DNA from: CAIVAT01 sp964473485
GTDB lineage: Bacteria; Bacteroidota; Bacteroidia; Bacteroidales; FEN-979
Length of the DNA stretch: 64,000 bases
Direction of reading: 5' to 3'
NCBI GenBank assembly: GCA_964473485.1
Contig: CAYYPH010000007.1
Span: 1 to 64,000, forward strand
Shown: piece after piece, positions 17,596-26,226 of the stretch
How the letters are laid out: each line of letters begins with the position of its first letter
Numbering within the stretch: position 1 is the first letter of the stretch
The notes under the pieces: model-generated
Told to the model about the DNA's origin: nothing
The model's database searches: none
What the model saw: the letters and a program-made list of their open reading frames with translations, nothing else
Program-made: the position numbers and the translations under genes

Positions 17596-17634
17596 CAAAG
17601 GTAGTGAATGGTTGGAGGAAAAATGCTACCTTTG
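17596..17634. promoter_or_regulatory. Divergent -7 boxes for cinA and the phosphorylase
   Basis: TACCTTTG occurs on the minus strand at 17596-17603 (reads toward cinA) and on the plus strand at 17627-17634 (reads toward 17650). The latter supports ATG 17650 rather than the upstream in-frame ATG at 17608. Confidence 0.6.
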
Positions 17635-17649
17635 CACAAAACCCGACGC

Positions 17650-18522
17650 ATGAAATCACTCGCTGAGCCTGACCTGATCATCAACAACGACGGCAGTGTT
17701 TACCATCTTTGCATGCGTCCGGAGAACCTGGCCGACACGGTTATCGTTGTTGGCGATCCGCAAAGGGTTGCAGAAATCGCCTATCATTTCGACCGCATCG
17801 ACCACCGGGCCGAAAACAGGGAATTCATCTCTACGACAGGTTATTACCGGGGTAAACGCATCTCGGCTCTTTCGACCGGGATCGGGACGGATAATTGCGA
17901 CATCGTGATGCATGAGCTCGATGCCCTGGCAAATTTTGACCTGAAGACACGAACCCGGCATGAGGAATTAAAGAAACTGACCATCATCAGGATCGGAACT
18001 TCGGGATCCATCCAGCCTGATGTGAAGGTCAACACTTTCGGACTCTCAACCCATGCTACCGGGCTCGATAACCTGATCTATTTCTACGCACAGGCGCCTG
18101 AAATCCTTGAGCACGACATGGCGGAGGCCTTCCGGCATCATTGCGAATGGCCGGCCGATCTTTCGGCGCCCTATTTTGTCAGGGGCTCCCGACACCTCCT
18201 GGAGCTCTTCAAACCGTATGCAGTACCCGGGATCACCGTTACGGCCCCCGGCTTTTACGGCCCCCAGGGACGATTTCTGCGACTGCCACTTGCCGATCCT
18301 GGAATGATCGGGAAATTGCAACGTTTCCGTTTTGACGGTAACCGGATTATCAACTTTGAGATGGAAACCTCGGCTTTGTACGGCCTGGGCAGATTGATGG
18401 GGCATGACATGGTGACCATCTGCGCGCTGATCGCCAACCGCGCCACCGGGGAGTACAATCCGGATCATAAACAGGTTGTAAATGATCTTATTGAATTGGT
18501 ATTAAACAAGATAACAGAGTAG
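17650..18522 (+). CDS. Nucleoside phosphorylase (uridine phosphorylase-like)
   Basis: A PNP/UDP-family phosphorylase that cleaves a nucleoside with phosphate into base and ribose-1-phosphate (pyrimidine or purine salvage, cytoplasm). About 290 residues from ATG 17650. Motifs: phosphate-site GDPQRV, STGIGTDNCDIVMHEL, RIGTSGSIQ and the nucleoside-binding NFEMETSALYGLGRLMGH. The closest family pattern is uridine phosphorylase, but substrate preference cannot be settled by eye. It probably forms an operon with the next two genes (9-bp gap, then an ATGA overlap). Confidence 0.88.
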   Translation: MKSLAEPDLIINNDGSVYHLCMRPENLADTVIVVGDPQRVAEIAYHFDRIDHRAENREFISTTGYYRGKRISALSTGIGTDNCDIVMHELDALANFDLKTRTRHEELKKLTIIRIGTSGSIQPDVKVNTFGLSTHATGLDNLIYFYAQAPEILEHDMAEAFRHHCEWPADLSAPYFVRGSRHLLELFKPYAVPGITVTAPGFYGPQGRFLRLPLADPGMIGKLQRFRFDGNRIINFEMETSALYGLGRLMGHDMVTICALIANRATGEYNPDHKQVVNDLIELVLNKITE

Positions 18523-18531
18523 GACGGAGCC

Positions 18532-19392
18532 ATGCCTGAAAGATCGCGTATTGCAGCGCTGCTGAAGTTGTTAGACGAACCTGATGAAATCGCCTATGCA
18601 ACGATACATGAGCAGCTGGTAATGGCCGGAAGTGAGATAAGACCCATGCTGGAAGCCGAACAGGACAACGTTTTCGATCCGCTGGTCCAGGAGCGGATCC
18701 GGTCGGTCATCACAACCATCGACCGGGGGGTGCTGACCAATGAGTTCAGGGACTGGATATTTTCGGGCGATGCAGACCTGTTAAAAGGGTTCTGCCTGGT
18801 CGCAAAATCCAGGTATCCCGGGCTGAAGGAAGAAGATATCATCAGCCGCGTTGAGCAACTGAAGGTTGACATCTGGATCGAACTGCATGATAACCTCACT
18901 GCCCTGGAAATCGTCAAAGTGATCAATCATGTACTTTTTCACGTGCATAAATTCGACGGAAATAAAAGTGACATGACCAGCCCACAGAACAGTTTCGTGA
19001 ATGATCTGCTGGATACCCGACTCGGGAGCCCGGTGTCGCTGGGGATACTTTACCAGGTCCTTGCCAACCGTTTGGAGATTCCCATCATGGGGGTCAACCT
19101 TCCCCAGCATTTTATCCTTGCATATCTGTCGGACTGGAAGATTTCGAAGCCCGACGAAAACAACGTTCTCTTTTATATCAACCCTTTCAACCAGGGTGCC
19201 GTTTTCACCAGGAGGGAGATTGAACTGTTTGTTCGGCAGATGAAGATTCAGCCTGAACGTAGCTTTTTCGTGCCTTGTTCCAACCAGATGATCATTATGC
19301 GACTTCTGGGCAACCTGCTGTTCTCCTATCGCAAACTGGGCAACAGCAACGGGGTGGAAGATATAGAGGCCCTTATAAAGATATTTGAATGA
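18532..19392 (+). CDS. SirB1/transglutaminase-like protein
   Basis: A 286-residue cytoplasmic protein of the SirB1 (UPF0162) family. The N-terminal helical repeat-like part (1-120) precedes the transglutaminase-like core, seen in LEIVKVINHVLFHVHKF, NSFVNDLLDTRLGSPVSLGILYQVLANRLEIPIMGVNLPQHFILAY and FINPFNQGA-type segments. The usual transglutaminase cysteine appears to be replaced by a serine in SPVSLGILY, as is common in this family, so enzymatic activity is doubtful. Function is poorly known in general. The stop overlaps the next start (ATGA). Confidence 0.82.
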   Translation: MPERSRIAALLKLLDEPDEIAYATIHEQLVMAGSEIRPMLEAEQDNVFDPLVQERIRSVITTIDRGVLTNEFRDWIFSGDADLLKGFCLVAKSRYPGLKEEDIISRVEQLKVDIWIELHDNLTALEIVKVINHVLFHVHKFDGNKSDMTSPQNSFVNDLLDTRLGSPVSLGILYQVLANRLEIPIMGVNLPQHFILAYLSDWKISKPDENNVLFYINPFNQGAVFTRREIELFVRQMKIQPERSFFVPCSNQMIIMRLLGNLLFSYRKLGNSNGVEDIEALIKIFE

Positions 19393-20504
19393 AGAAGATT
19401 GTGTTACCCATTACCCTGGTACTGGCATGCGTCATATTATCAGGTTGGGGATGGAGGGGGCACCGGAAGATCAGCCAGGGGGCCATGAGCGGATTGCCCA
19501 CCGGCATGTATTTTTTGCATCCTTCCTGGTCCGCCTTCGTCGGAAATCATGCTTCGGACGCTGATTACCGCAAAGACAACGATCCGGATGAGAGCCCCCG
19601 TCATTATATCGACATCGACAATTACCCCGAGTTCATTCAGTCGGGGTATATTCACTCATCGTATGATTCGGCGGTAGCAGCTCACGGGTACTATTTTGTC
19701 ATGGATCAGGGGATCCTGCCCTGGGCCACTCTCAGAACCTTCGACTCACTGAAAAGTTGCTTTCAGCGGCGCGACTGGAACCGTTCGGCCCTCTTTGCCG
19801 CCGACCTCGGGCATTATGTTGGCGATGGACATATGCCGCTCCATCTGACCCGCAATTACGATGGCCAGTATTCAGGACAGTCGGGCATCCATTCGAGATA
19901 TGAAACAAAAATGATCTCACGTTATGAAGGCCAGATCCAGTACACGATCGACAGCGCCTGGCACATACCGGATGTTACCTCATTCGTTTTCAATTATATC
20001 TATGGAAATTATGCCTATGTCGACAGCCTGCTGATCGCCGACAGCGCCGCTTACCTTGCCTCTGGCAGCATTACCTCGGATGCTTACTACCAGTCATTAT
20101 GGGAAAAGACCGGACCATTCACCGTGAATCTTCTGAAAAATGCATCCAGCGCTTTGACAAACCTGGTCTTCACAGCCTGGCTCGAGGCCGGCAGCCCGAT
20201 GATTTACCCGAACAGTATCGGTGAATCCGAACGGCCGGGACAGGCGGTATTTCTCCAACCCTACCCGAATCCGTCGACCGGTTTCGTGATTTTCCCTTTT
20301 GTTGCACCGGTTCCGGGCGAGGCAGTTGTATTGAGGATATTTGATGCCGATGGTCAGTTGGAAGATACGATCAACTATCATCCTGCAGAGGATGGAATCA
20401 ATAAGGTGAAATGGACGACAGAACACCTGGTTCCCGGAGTTTACCTGTGTGTGATTCAGGTTGATGGGGTGGAGTTGACGCGGAAGTTTGTGGTTCAGAG
20501 GTGA
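19389..20504 (+). CDS. Secreted S1/P1-nuclease or phospholipase C-like hydrolase with T9SS sorting domain
   Basis: A 371-residue exported protein. After the signal peptide the mature start is WGWRGHRKI, and the pattern HYIDIDNY, ADLGHYVGDGHMPLHL, IHSRYE supplies the Trp, His and Asp ligands expected of the trinuclear zinc site of S1/P1 nucleases and zinc-dependent phospholipase C. The C-terminal ~85 residues (LQPYPNPSTGFVIF ... GVELTRKFVVQR) form a type A T9SS sorting domain, so the enzyme should be delivered to the cell surface or medium. Which ester it cuts (nucleic acid or phospholipid) cannot be told. The start overlaps the SirB1-like gene by four bases. Confidence 0.8.
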   Translation: MKKIVLPITLVLACVILSGWGWRGHRKISQGAMSGLPTGMYFLHPSWSAFVGNHASDADYRKDNDPDESPRHYIDIDNYPEFIQSGYIHSSYDSAVAAHGYYFVMDQGILPWATLRTFDSLKSCFQRRDWNRSALFAADLGHYVGDGHMPLHLTRNYDGQYSGQSGIHSRYETKMISRYEGQIQYTIDSAWHIPDVTSFVFNYIYGNYAYVDSLLIADSAAYLASGSITSDAYYQSLWEKTGPFTVNLLKNASSALTNLVFTAWLEAGSPMIYPNSIGESERPGQAVFLQPYPNPSTGFVIFPFVAPVPGEAVVLRIFDADGQLEDTINYHPAEDGINKVKWTTEHLVPGVYLCVIQVDGVELTRKFVVQR

Positions 20505-20626
20505 ACGGGTGAGCGGGTGAGCGGGAAAACAGGTGAGCGGGAAAACAGGTGAGCGGGTGAACAGGTGAGCAGGTGAACAGGTGAGCAGGTGAACGGGTAA
20601 ACAGGTGAGCGGGTGAGCGGGAAAAG
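20505..20626. repeat. 8-bp tandem repeat array between convergent genes
   Basis: About 15 imperfect units of eight bases (GTGAGCGG, GTGAACAG, GAAAACAG and similar) fill the gap between the hydrolase stop and the convergent sugar transferase stop. No other feature lies here. Confidence 0.85.
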
Positions 20627-20628
20627 GG

Positions 20629-21216
20629 TTACCGGATGATTTTTACGATTGTCAGCCAAAGAATTCTGAGGTATTCACGGATTCCCTGGTTTTGAATGAA
20701 TCTCATGTTCAACCTGATTTTTGCCGGCATGATCTCTTCGATGTAAGTTTTTTCGGGATCATTTGATTTACCAAGGATTTCGTTCTCATCCAGATACTCG
20801 ATCGACGCATAGTCGGTAATACCGGGTCTGACATCGAGAACGGCTTTTTGTTCAGGGGTGTAACATTCCACATATTTCCTGACCTCAGGACGCGGCCCAA
20901 CGAGGCTCATCTCGCCTTTGAGCACATTGATCAGTTGAGGAAGTTCATCGAGTTTGTATCTTCTCAGGAGGTATCCGACCCCTGTGATCCGCTGGTCGCG
21001 GGCGCCGATGGTAAGTTTCCCGTGTTTGTCGGAGCCTGTTCGCATCGTCCTGAATTTGATCATCCTGAAATCGATGCCCCCTTTGCCGACCCTCCATTGA
21101 AGGTAAAAAACACCCCCTTTGGAGTCGATGACGATGATCAGCGCGGTGATCATGAAGACCGGCAGCAGCGCCACCAATCCGATCAGCGAAAAGCAGATGT
21201 CGAAAAATCTGGTCAT
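20629..21216 (-). CDS. Sugar-1-phosphate transferase (polyprenyl-phosphate phosphoglycosyltransferase)
   Basis: Small monotopic phosphoglycosyltransferase (195 residues) of the bacterial sugar transferase family. It links a sugar-1-phosphate to undecaprenyl phosphate to start a surface glycan. It has one N-terminal membrane segment (LIGLVALLPVFMITALIIVI), then KFRTM, LDELPQLINVLKGEMSLVGPRPEV and VRPGITDYA, all family hallmarks. It overlaps the aminotransferase gene by four bases, an arrangement seen in pgl-type glycosylation or capsule loci. The sugar substrate is unknown. Confidence 0.92.
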   Translation of the reverse strand: MTRFFDICFSLIGLVALLPVFMITALIIVIDSKGGVFYLQWRVGKGGIDFRMIKFRTMRTGSDKHGKLTIGARDQRITGVGYLLRRYKLDELPQLINVLKGEMSLVGPRPEVRKYVECYTPEQKAVLDVRPGITDYASIEYLDENEILGKSNDPEKTYIEEIMPAKIRLNMRFIQNQGIREYLRILWLTIVKIIR

Positions 21217-22430
21217 TGTTTACCGGTCACTTTCTGATAAGAATCCACTACCGCATGGATTACCGTATCGGCCATCTCCTCGGTGAGATCGTAATAGACG
21301 GGCAAGCTGATCTCGCGTGCGTAGTTGTCGCAGGCAACGGGATAATTCTCCATCCTGTATCCCGCTTCCCGGTAGTAGGTCATCATTGGAAGGGGGACAA
21401 AATGAACGTTCACGGCCACTTCATGACCGAAGATGCCCTGGATGATCTGATCGCGTTGCTGCTCATCCACTTCTTTAATTCGCAGAAGGTAGACATGGTA
21501 TGAAGATTTCCTGTCAGCGCTTTCGTAAACGGGCGGCTGCGCCCAATGGAATCCGGAGAAGGCCCTGGTGTAATGATCGAAGATCATCTTCCGGCGTACC
21601 AGCATGTCTTCGTCGTATCTTGAAAGTTCCACCAGTCCGATTGAAGCCTGGATGTCGGTCATGTTAAACTTGTAGCCCGGCTCGATAATGTCGTAACGCC
21701 AGCTCCCGATCTTTGTTTTTGCCAGGGCATCCTTGGTCTGTCCGTGAAGGGCTTTGGCATTGAGGTACTGGTAAATCCTGTCGTGATCGAAGTTGTCGGG
21801 AAGGTTCAGGCAAACTGCGCCACCCTCGGCGGTGGTAAGATTCTTCACGGCGTGGAAGGAATAAACGGTGATGTCGGTCAGGTTGCCTGTTCTTTTTCCT
21901 TTGTAAATGCCGCCGATCGAGTGGGCAGCATCCGAAAGTACGAGGATCCTGCCGAGTTGTTCCTGAACCGGCCCCGAAGGTGTGAACATGGCCACGACAG
22001 CCGGCTCGCTGACCAGGGCGTTGATGGCGTCGTAGTCGCAGGGCCAGCCGGCGATATCGACCGGCATGATCACCTTCGTCCTCGGGGTGATGGCCTGCCT
22101 GATCTTTTCCACCGAAATGTTGAAATCGCGCTCTGAATCCACGAAAACCACGGTTGCACCGCAATGGATAACAACGTTGGCTGTTGCAGCATAGGTGTAT
22201 GCCGGAATGATCACCTCATCGCCTTCGCCAACCCCGTACCAACGCAGCATCAGCTCGAGTCCTGCAGAGGCTGAACTGACACAGAGGGTCGATTTATGCC
22301 CCCCGTAAGCGGTCAGTAATTTTTCGAACCGCTTGGTTTTGGGCCCCGTCGTGATCCATCCCGACCATAAAGTATCCACTACTTCATCGACGATTTTCTG
22401 GTCCATTCGGGGAGGGGAGAAGGGAATCAC
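21213..22430 (-). CDS. DegT/DnrJ/EryC1-family sugar aminotransferase
   Basis: PLP-dependent nucleotide-sugar aminotransferase, 405 residues. PLP-binding features: SSASAGLEL (phosphate site), LSDAAHSIGG (Asp167) and the Schiff-base lysine K196 in SFHAVKNLTTAEGG. It probably makes an amino-sugar nucleotide used by the sugar transferase encoded next to it (four-base overlap). A segment near 140-160 (SEPAVVAMFTPSGPVQEQLGR) is longer than in most homologues I recall. Confidence 0.92.
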   Translation of the reverse strand: MIPFSPPRMDQKIVDEVVDTLWSGWITTGPKTKRFEKLLTAYGGHKSTLCVSSASAGLELMLRWYGVGEGDEVIIPAYTYAATANVVIHCGATVVFVDSERDFNISVEKIRQAITPRTKVIMPVDIAGWPCDYDAINALVSEPAVVAMFTPSGPVQEQLGRILVLSDAAHSIGGIYKGKRTGNLTDITVYSFHAVKNLTTAEGGAVCLNLPDNFDHDRIYQYLNAKALHGQTKDALAKTKIGSWRYDIIEPGYKFNMTDIQASIGLVELSRYDEDMLVRRKMIFDHYTRAFSGFHWAQPPVYESADRKSSYHVYLLRIKEVDEQQRDQIIQGIFGHEVAVNVHFVPLPMMTYYREAGYRMENYPVACDNYAREISLPVYYDLTEEMADTVIHAVVDSYQKVTGKQ

Positions 22431-22448
22431 AGGCGGTTAAAGTTTGAA

Positions 22449-22476
22449 TTGACAATTGACAATTGACAATTGACAA
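22449..22476. repeat. TTGACAA tandem repeat abutting a stop codon
   Basis: Four copies of a 7-bp unit (TTGACAA with overlap) end directly at the TAA of the four-helix-bundle gene. The reverse-complement version lies on the other side of that gene. Confidence 0.75.
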
Positions 22477-22854
22477 TTATTGTTTCTTTAAGGTTTTTAA
22501 AATCGCAGTGAGCAGTTTCAGAATTTCTTTGTTGTCTTTATTTATAGATTGATACATTTGCCTGGTGATGAATTCCGAATCTCTGAGAATGTCTAACCAA
22601 TACTCTATTTCATTAGCTTCTTTAAGGGCTATTGATAACTTATGAATGAAATCAGCCTTGCTTTCTGCATGTTCACTTTCTCGAATCAATGCGCCTATCG
22701 ACGTTCCTGAACGCACCAACTGTCTTGACAGCGTGAACTCCTTCTTTTCTTCAACCAAAAATTTGTAAAGCTTGACGATCCGGATTGCAAACCGATAACT
22801 TTTTTCTTTAACGACATTTTCCTTTCCCTTGTATGCTACTCCGTCATCAGTCAT
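22477..22854 (-). CDS. Four helix bundle protein (23S rRNA intervening-sequence family)
   Basis: A 125-residue helical protein of the S23/four helix bundle family, first known from intervening sequences in 23S rRNA genes but common as stand-alone genes in Bacteroidota. Recognisable segments: FAIRIVKLYKFL, LSRQLVRSGTSIGALIRESEHAESKADFIHKL and KEANEIEYWLDIL. The molecular role is not established. It is unusual in being framed by inverted arrays of the same TTGACAA repeat, and its base composition is more AT-rich than that of its neighbours, suggesting transfer as a cassette. Confidence 0.85.
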   Translation of the reverse strand: MTDDGVAYKGKENVVKEKSYRFAIRIVKLYKFLVEEKKEFTLSRQLVRSGTSIGALIRESEHAESKADFIHKLSIALKEANEIEYWLDILRDSEFITRQMYQSINKDNKEILKLLTAILKTLKKQ

Positions 22855-22888
22855 TTTATAAGATTTTGCAACAAATCGATCAATTTTT

Positions 22889-22936
22889 CAATTGTCAATT
22901 GTCAATTGTTAATTGTCAATTGTCAATTGTCCATTG
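22889..22936. repeat. CAATTGT tandem repeat abutting purC stop
   Basis: About six copies of CAATTGT-type units (reverse complement of the array at 22449) lie between the four-helix-bundle gene and the purC stop codon. Confidence 0.75.
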
Positions 22937-23893
22937 TCACTTTTTCCCTTTTTCCAGAAAATCCAGAATGTTTTTTTCAATTCTTCCGAGGATCTCCTCT
23001 GTTTCCGCTCTTTGAAAAGCTTCGCCGGTGATCTTCTCGTAGAGTTCGATGTATCTTTCAGAGATCTCGTTGATCCAGGCGTCGGTCATTTCGGGAACCT
23101 GCTGGCCTTCTTTTCCCATGAAACCGTTGGCCATCAGCCATTCACGGACAAACTCCTTCGACAATTGCCGCTGTTGTTCGCCTTTGGCAAACCGTTCCTC
23201 GTAACCCTCAAGGTAGAAATAACGCGACGAATCGGGGGTGTGTATCTCATCGCAAAGGTATATTTTTCCATCGGTTCCTTTCCCGAACTCATATTTGGTG
23301 TCTACCAGGATCAGTCCTTTTTCAGCTGCCATCTCGGTGCCGCGTTTGAAAAGGGCATAGGTGTATTTTTTGATAAGCTCGTACTCTTCCTTCGAGACCA
23401 GACCCTCAGCCAGGAGTTCAGATTCGGTAATATCTTCATCATGCCCTTCAGCTGCCTTGGTAGTGGGGGTGATAATGGGTTCGGGAAACCGCTGATGTTC
23501 TTTCATGCCATCGGCAACAGGCACACCGCAAATACTCCTTGACCCCATTTTGTATGTGCGCCAGGAGCTTCCGGTGAGGTACCCCCGTATGATCATCTCG
23601 ACCGGATAGATTTTGCAGAACCTGCCAATGGTCACATTGGGATCGGGACTTGCAATTTTCCAGTTCGGGCAAATATCGGCGGTGGCATCGAGGAATTTGG
23701 CGGCGATCTGGTTCAGCACCTGTCCTTTGTAAGGAATGCCTCTCGGCAATACCACGTCGAATGCTGAGATGCGGTCGCTGGCTACCATCACCAGGTATTC
23801 ATCATTGATGTTATATACATCGCGGACCTTCCCGGTGTACAGGCTTTTCTGACCGGGGAAGCTGAAGTTTGTTCTGTTCAGTACGTTGCTCAT
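22937..23893 (-). CDS. purC: Phosphoribosylaminoimidazole-succinocarboxamide synthase
   Basis: SAICAR synthetase of de novo purine synthesis: it joins CAIR and aspartate using ATP. 318 residues from ATG 23893 (MSNVLNRTNF...), the size of the longer eukaryote-like/Bacteroidota PurC type. Motifs: YTGKVRDVY, VASDRISAFDVVLP, VEMIIRGYLTGSSW, ILVDTKYEFGK and DEIHTPDSSRYF. The frame is open further upstream, but a TAnnTTTG box at about 23912-23919 supports the start chosen here. Confidence 0.96.
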   Translation of the reverse strand: MSNVLNRTNFSFPGQKSLYTGKVRDVYNINDEYLVMVASDRISAFDVVLPRGIPYKGQVLNQIAAKFLDATADICPNWKIASPDPNVTIGRFCKIYPVEMIIRGYLTGSSWRTYKMGSRSICGVPVADGMKEHQRFPEPIITPTTKAAEGHDEDITESELLAEGLVSKEEYELIKKYTYALFKRGTEMAAEKGLILVDTKYEFGKGTDGKIYLCDEIHTPDSSRYFYLEGYEERFAKGEQQRQLSKEFVREWLMANGFMGKEGQQVPEMTDAWINEISERYIELYEKITGEAFQRAETEEILGRIEKNILDFLEKGKK

Positions 23894-24062
23894 ATGAAAT
23901 GAATTTAGGTCGCAAAGATAACGAAAATAGGGAATGCGGTCATCCGGCTTTGCCCGGGATTCAAGAGCCGGGATGAGTTGCGATTTTTCGGTTAAGAAAT
24001 GCTGCGGGCCGCGACTTCCGTAGAAGTCAGTTCCAGGGTTGAGGGCATTGTTGATGGAAAAA

Positions 24063-24101
24063 AAAACCCTTAACAATTTTTTTCAAACTGTTAAGGGTTT
24101 T
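24063..24101 (-). terminator. Intrinsic terminator of the FISUMP lipoprotein gene
   Basis: On the minus strand ACCCTTAACA and TGTTAAGGGT form the stem, followed by a run of nine T residues. Confidence 0.85.
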
Positions 24102-24124
24102 CACTTCTGCGTATACTGAGCGGA

Positions 24125-24634
24125 TCAGGGCGCCGCATTCACATCCTTGACGCAGCGGACTGGAAGTGCGGTAAGCTCTGTTCTGTTCGCACTAATATTT
24201 GTTTGGAGCGAAGAATAGGAAATTCCGCCATACTGCCAGGCTCGCTGATATTGCGGATAATCGGGATCATAATTTCGTGTCGCCGTCCACAGCTGGGCAA
24301 TTGATTTCAGATATACGAAGGTACTGGCATCCAACTGAAGTCTTCCGGATCCAAGAACCGTAAATCCGGAGGTGTTGGTCGCCCCGGTATTGGGCTTCAG
24401 CCAGTGTGTCAACCCTGTTTCTTTCAGTATTCCGCCCAACTGGAGGTCGACTCTCCCCAGGAACTGCAGCATTTGGGTATACTCGCCCATGCCAGGGACG
24501 TGCCAGCCCTCCGGACAAAATCCCCGGATGCCGCCGGGATTATTGTTTGATCCCTCGGGGGTAGTTGACGGTTTGGTTTCAATTTCTTTTTTCTGGCAGG
24601 CAGCAAGTCCTAAAATCAGGGCACAGAGCGCCAT
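24125..24634 (-). CDS. FISUMP-domain lipoprotein
   Basis: Exported lipoprotein of 169 residues (lipobox GLAAC, Cys13). The mature part carries the Fibrobacter succinogenes major paralogous (FISUMP) domain signature: CPEGWHVPGMGEYTQM, a central SGFTVLGSGR, LWTATRNYD and the closing LPVRCVKD. Such domains are common in secreted Bacteroidota proteins and are thought to be structural or ligand-binding. It is short: only one domain, and the usual central Trp-rich portion is compact. It is transcribed alone, with its own terminator. Confidence 0.8.
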   Translation of the reverse strand: MALCALILGLAACQKKEIETKPSTTPEGSNNNPGGIRGFCPEGWHVPGMGEYTQMLQFLGRVDLQLGGILKETGLTHWLKPNTGATNTSGFTVLGSGRLQLDASTFVYLKSIAQLWTATRNYDPDYPQYQRAWQYGGISYSSLQTNISANRTELTALPVRCVKDVNAAP

Positions 24635-24756
24635 TAACAGAACGTGGCTGATGATTATTTTCTTCTTATAGGAAATGTTTTAGGGTGTTTTTTGCATCCG
24701 AAAATAATCCGAAACAGCTCATTTTAAGAGAAATGATCAAATTGGGCATACATTTT

Positions 24757-24822
24757 TTTGTGGATAATATTTTATTCGTTATCTTTGTAATTTACATTTA
24801 GCGGATATTATGTTAGCTGATA
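24757..24822 (+). promoter_or_regulatory. hipBA promoter and candidate operator
   Basis: TTTG (24757-24760), then 19 bases, then TATCTTTG (24780-24787): a perfect Bacteroidota promoter. A direct repeat TTAGCnGATA occurs at 24798-24807 and 24813-24822, straddling the start codon at 24810. Such paired sites at the start of an antitoxin gene suit HipB autoregulation (inference). Confidence 0.65.
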
Positions 24823-25136
24823 CGAACCTCATTATTGATGCGTTTAATCCCGCTGGTCTTGCGAAGCTTCTGGCACAGAGAGTCCGGTCTAGAAGGCTGG
24901 CCGGGGAGCTGAGCCAGGCGGCCCTGTCACGTCATTCAGGGGTATCTCTCGGAAGCCTTAAGCGGTTTGAAACTACCGGAGAGATCTCTCTGAAACATTT
25001 GCTGATGCTTGCAGTTGCGCTTGGTGCAGGCGGTGAATTTACAAACCTGTTTCCGGAGAGGCCATATCAAAATCTGGATGACCTTCTTACGCAACAAACC
25101 AAACCTTTTCGCAAACGTGGCAGGAAAAACATCTGA
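24810..25136 (+). CDS. HipB-like antitoxin, XRE-family regulator
   Basis: DNA-binding antitoxin of 108 residues. The HTH spans about 22-70 (RVRSRRLAGELSQAALSRHSGVSLGSLKRFETTGEISLKHLLMLAVAL). It should repress its own promoter and bind the HipA kinase. The C-terminus is basic (KPFRKRGRKNI). The downstream hipA start overlaps this gene by about 59 bases, as expected for a tightly coupled toxin-antitoxin pair. Confidence 0.88.
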   Translation: MLADTNLIIDAFNPAGLAKLLAQRVRSRRLAGELSQAALSRHSGVSLGSLKRFETTGEISLKHLLMLAVALGAGGEFTNLFPERPYQNLDDLLTQQTKPFRKRGRKNI

Positions 25137-26226
25137 ACCGACCCGTGTACTATCGGTAGCTCTCAATGGAACCTCAGTCGGTCGGATTGCCATGGGGAGC
25201 GACCGGCGGTGCGTGTTTGAGTACAACAACCGGTGGGTGCAGTCGGGTTTTTCAATCTCCCCGTTTCATTTGCCTTTGCAGAACGGACTCTTCACGGCCA
25301 GGTACGATCCCTTCGACGGTTTGTTCGGGGTGTTTAACGACAGTCTTCCTGATGGCTGGGGAGCTCTGCTTGCTGATCGGTGGTTAAGGAGGCAGCAAAT
25401 TGAACCCGCATCGCTCAGCGTCCTCGACCGTCTGACCCTGGTGGGAAACAATGGCACCGGAGCGCTCTCGTATGAGCCGGATATGGGTGTCGGAATGTTG
25501 ACTTTCGGCAGGGACATCGATCGAATCGCGGCCGAGGTGCAAAAAGTGTTGGCAGATTCGGCGGATGCAGAACTGGAAAAACTGATCCGGATGGGTGAAT
25601 CGTCGGCAGGCGCAAGGCCAAAAGTGATGGTTACGCTCGACAATGAAGGATGGCTGATCAAATTTCCGGCCTCGTCCGACCCAGCCGATATTGGTCAACT
25701 GGAATTCAGATATTCGGAAATCGCCCGTAAATGCGGAATCGGGATCCCTGAAACACGCCTGTTCTCAGGAAAATACTTCGGTGTAAAACGTTTCGACAGA
25801 AAGGGGGGCGATCGAATCCATGTTCATTCGGCGGCAGGGCTTCTTTACGCCAGCCACCGGTATCCCTCTCTCGACTACACTTCACTGATAAAAGCCACGA
25901 TGGCCCTGACACGGAATATTGAGGAGTGTTTCAAGGTGTTTAGACTCATGATATTCAACGTGATAACCGGCAACAGGGACGACCATTCCCGGAATTTTTC
26001 ATTCATTTTTGAATCCGGAAGATGGCAGTTCAGCCCAGCTTATGACCTGGTGAAAAGCAACGGATTTAACGGATTTCACAGCACCACGGTTGCCGGATCC
26101 GGTAATCCGGGCCGAAAAGAAATTTTCATGGTCGCCGAAGAGACCGGCTTACCGAAAAAGCGGGCTTCGGCAATTTTTGAGGAAGTTGTCGAAGGCGCCC
26201 GTGAACTGATTTGCGTGAAGATATGA
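25078..26226 (+). CDS. HipA-like serine/threonine kinase toxin
   Basis: HipA-family kinase, about 382 residues from ATG 25078 (frame open from 25009). The N-terminal subdomain (30-130) includes VALNGTSVGRIA and the GLFGVFNDSLPDGWG motif. The kinase core includes GESSAGARPKVMV (Gly-rich loop region), WLIKFPASSD (ATP-binding lysine) and the catalytic loop NRDDHSRN (about 299-306), then SPAYDLVKSN in place of the metal-binding DxD region. All key residues look present, so it should be active. Family members phosphorylate translation factors (E. coli HipA targets GltX). Single-chain HipA, not a split HipS/HipT type. Confidence 0.88.
   Translation: MTFLRNKPNLFANVAGKTSEPTRVLSVALNGTSVGRIAMGSDRRCVFEYNNRWVQSGFSISPFHLPLQNGLFTARYDPFDGLFGVFNDSLPDGWGALLADRWLRRQQIEPASLSVLDRLTLVGNNGTGALSYEPDMGVGMLTFGRDIDRIAAEVQKVLADSADAELEKLIRMGESSAGARPKVMVTLDNEGWLIKFPASSDPADIGQLEFRYSEIARKCGIGIPETRLFSGKYFGVKRFDRKGGDRIHVHSAAGLLYASHRYPSLDYTSLIKATMALTRNIEECFKVFRLMIFNVITGNRDDHSRNFSFIFESGRWQFSPAYDLVKSNGFNGFHSTTVAGSGNPGRKEIFMVAEETGLPKKRASAIFEEVVEGARELICVKI

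Noticed and set aside
20505..20626. CRISPR array
   Set aside because: Units are only 8 bp, contiguous and without unique spacers; no cas genes are in the window. The same applies to the other arrays.
23893..24062. Riboswitch or purine-responsive leader before purC
   Set aside because: Apart from the promoter box and the neighbouring terminator I could not see a conserved aptamer-like structure.
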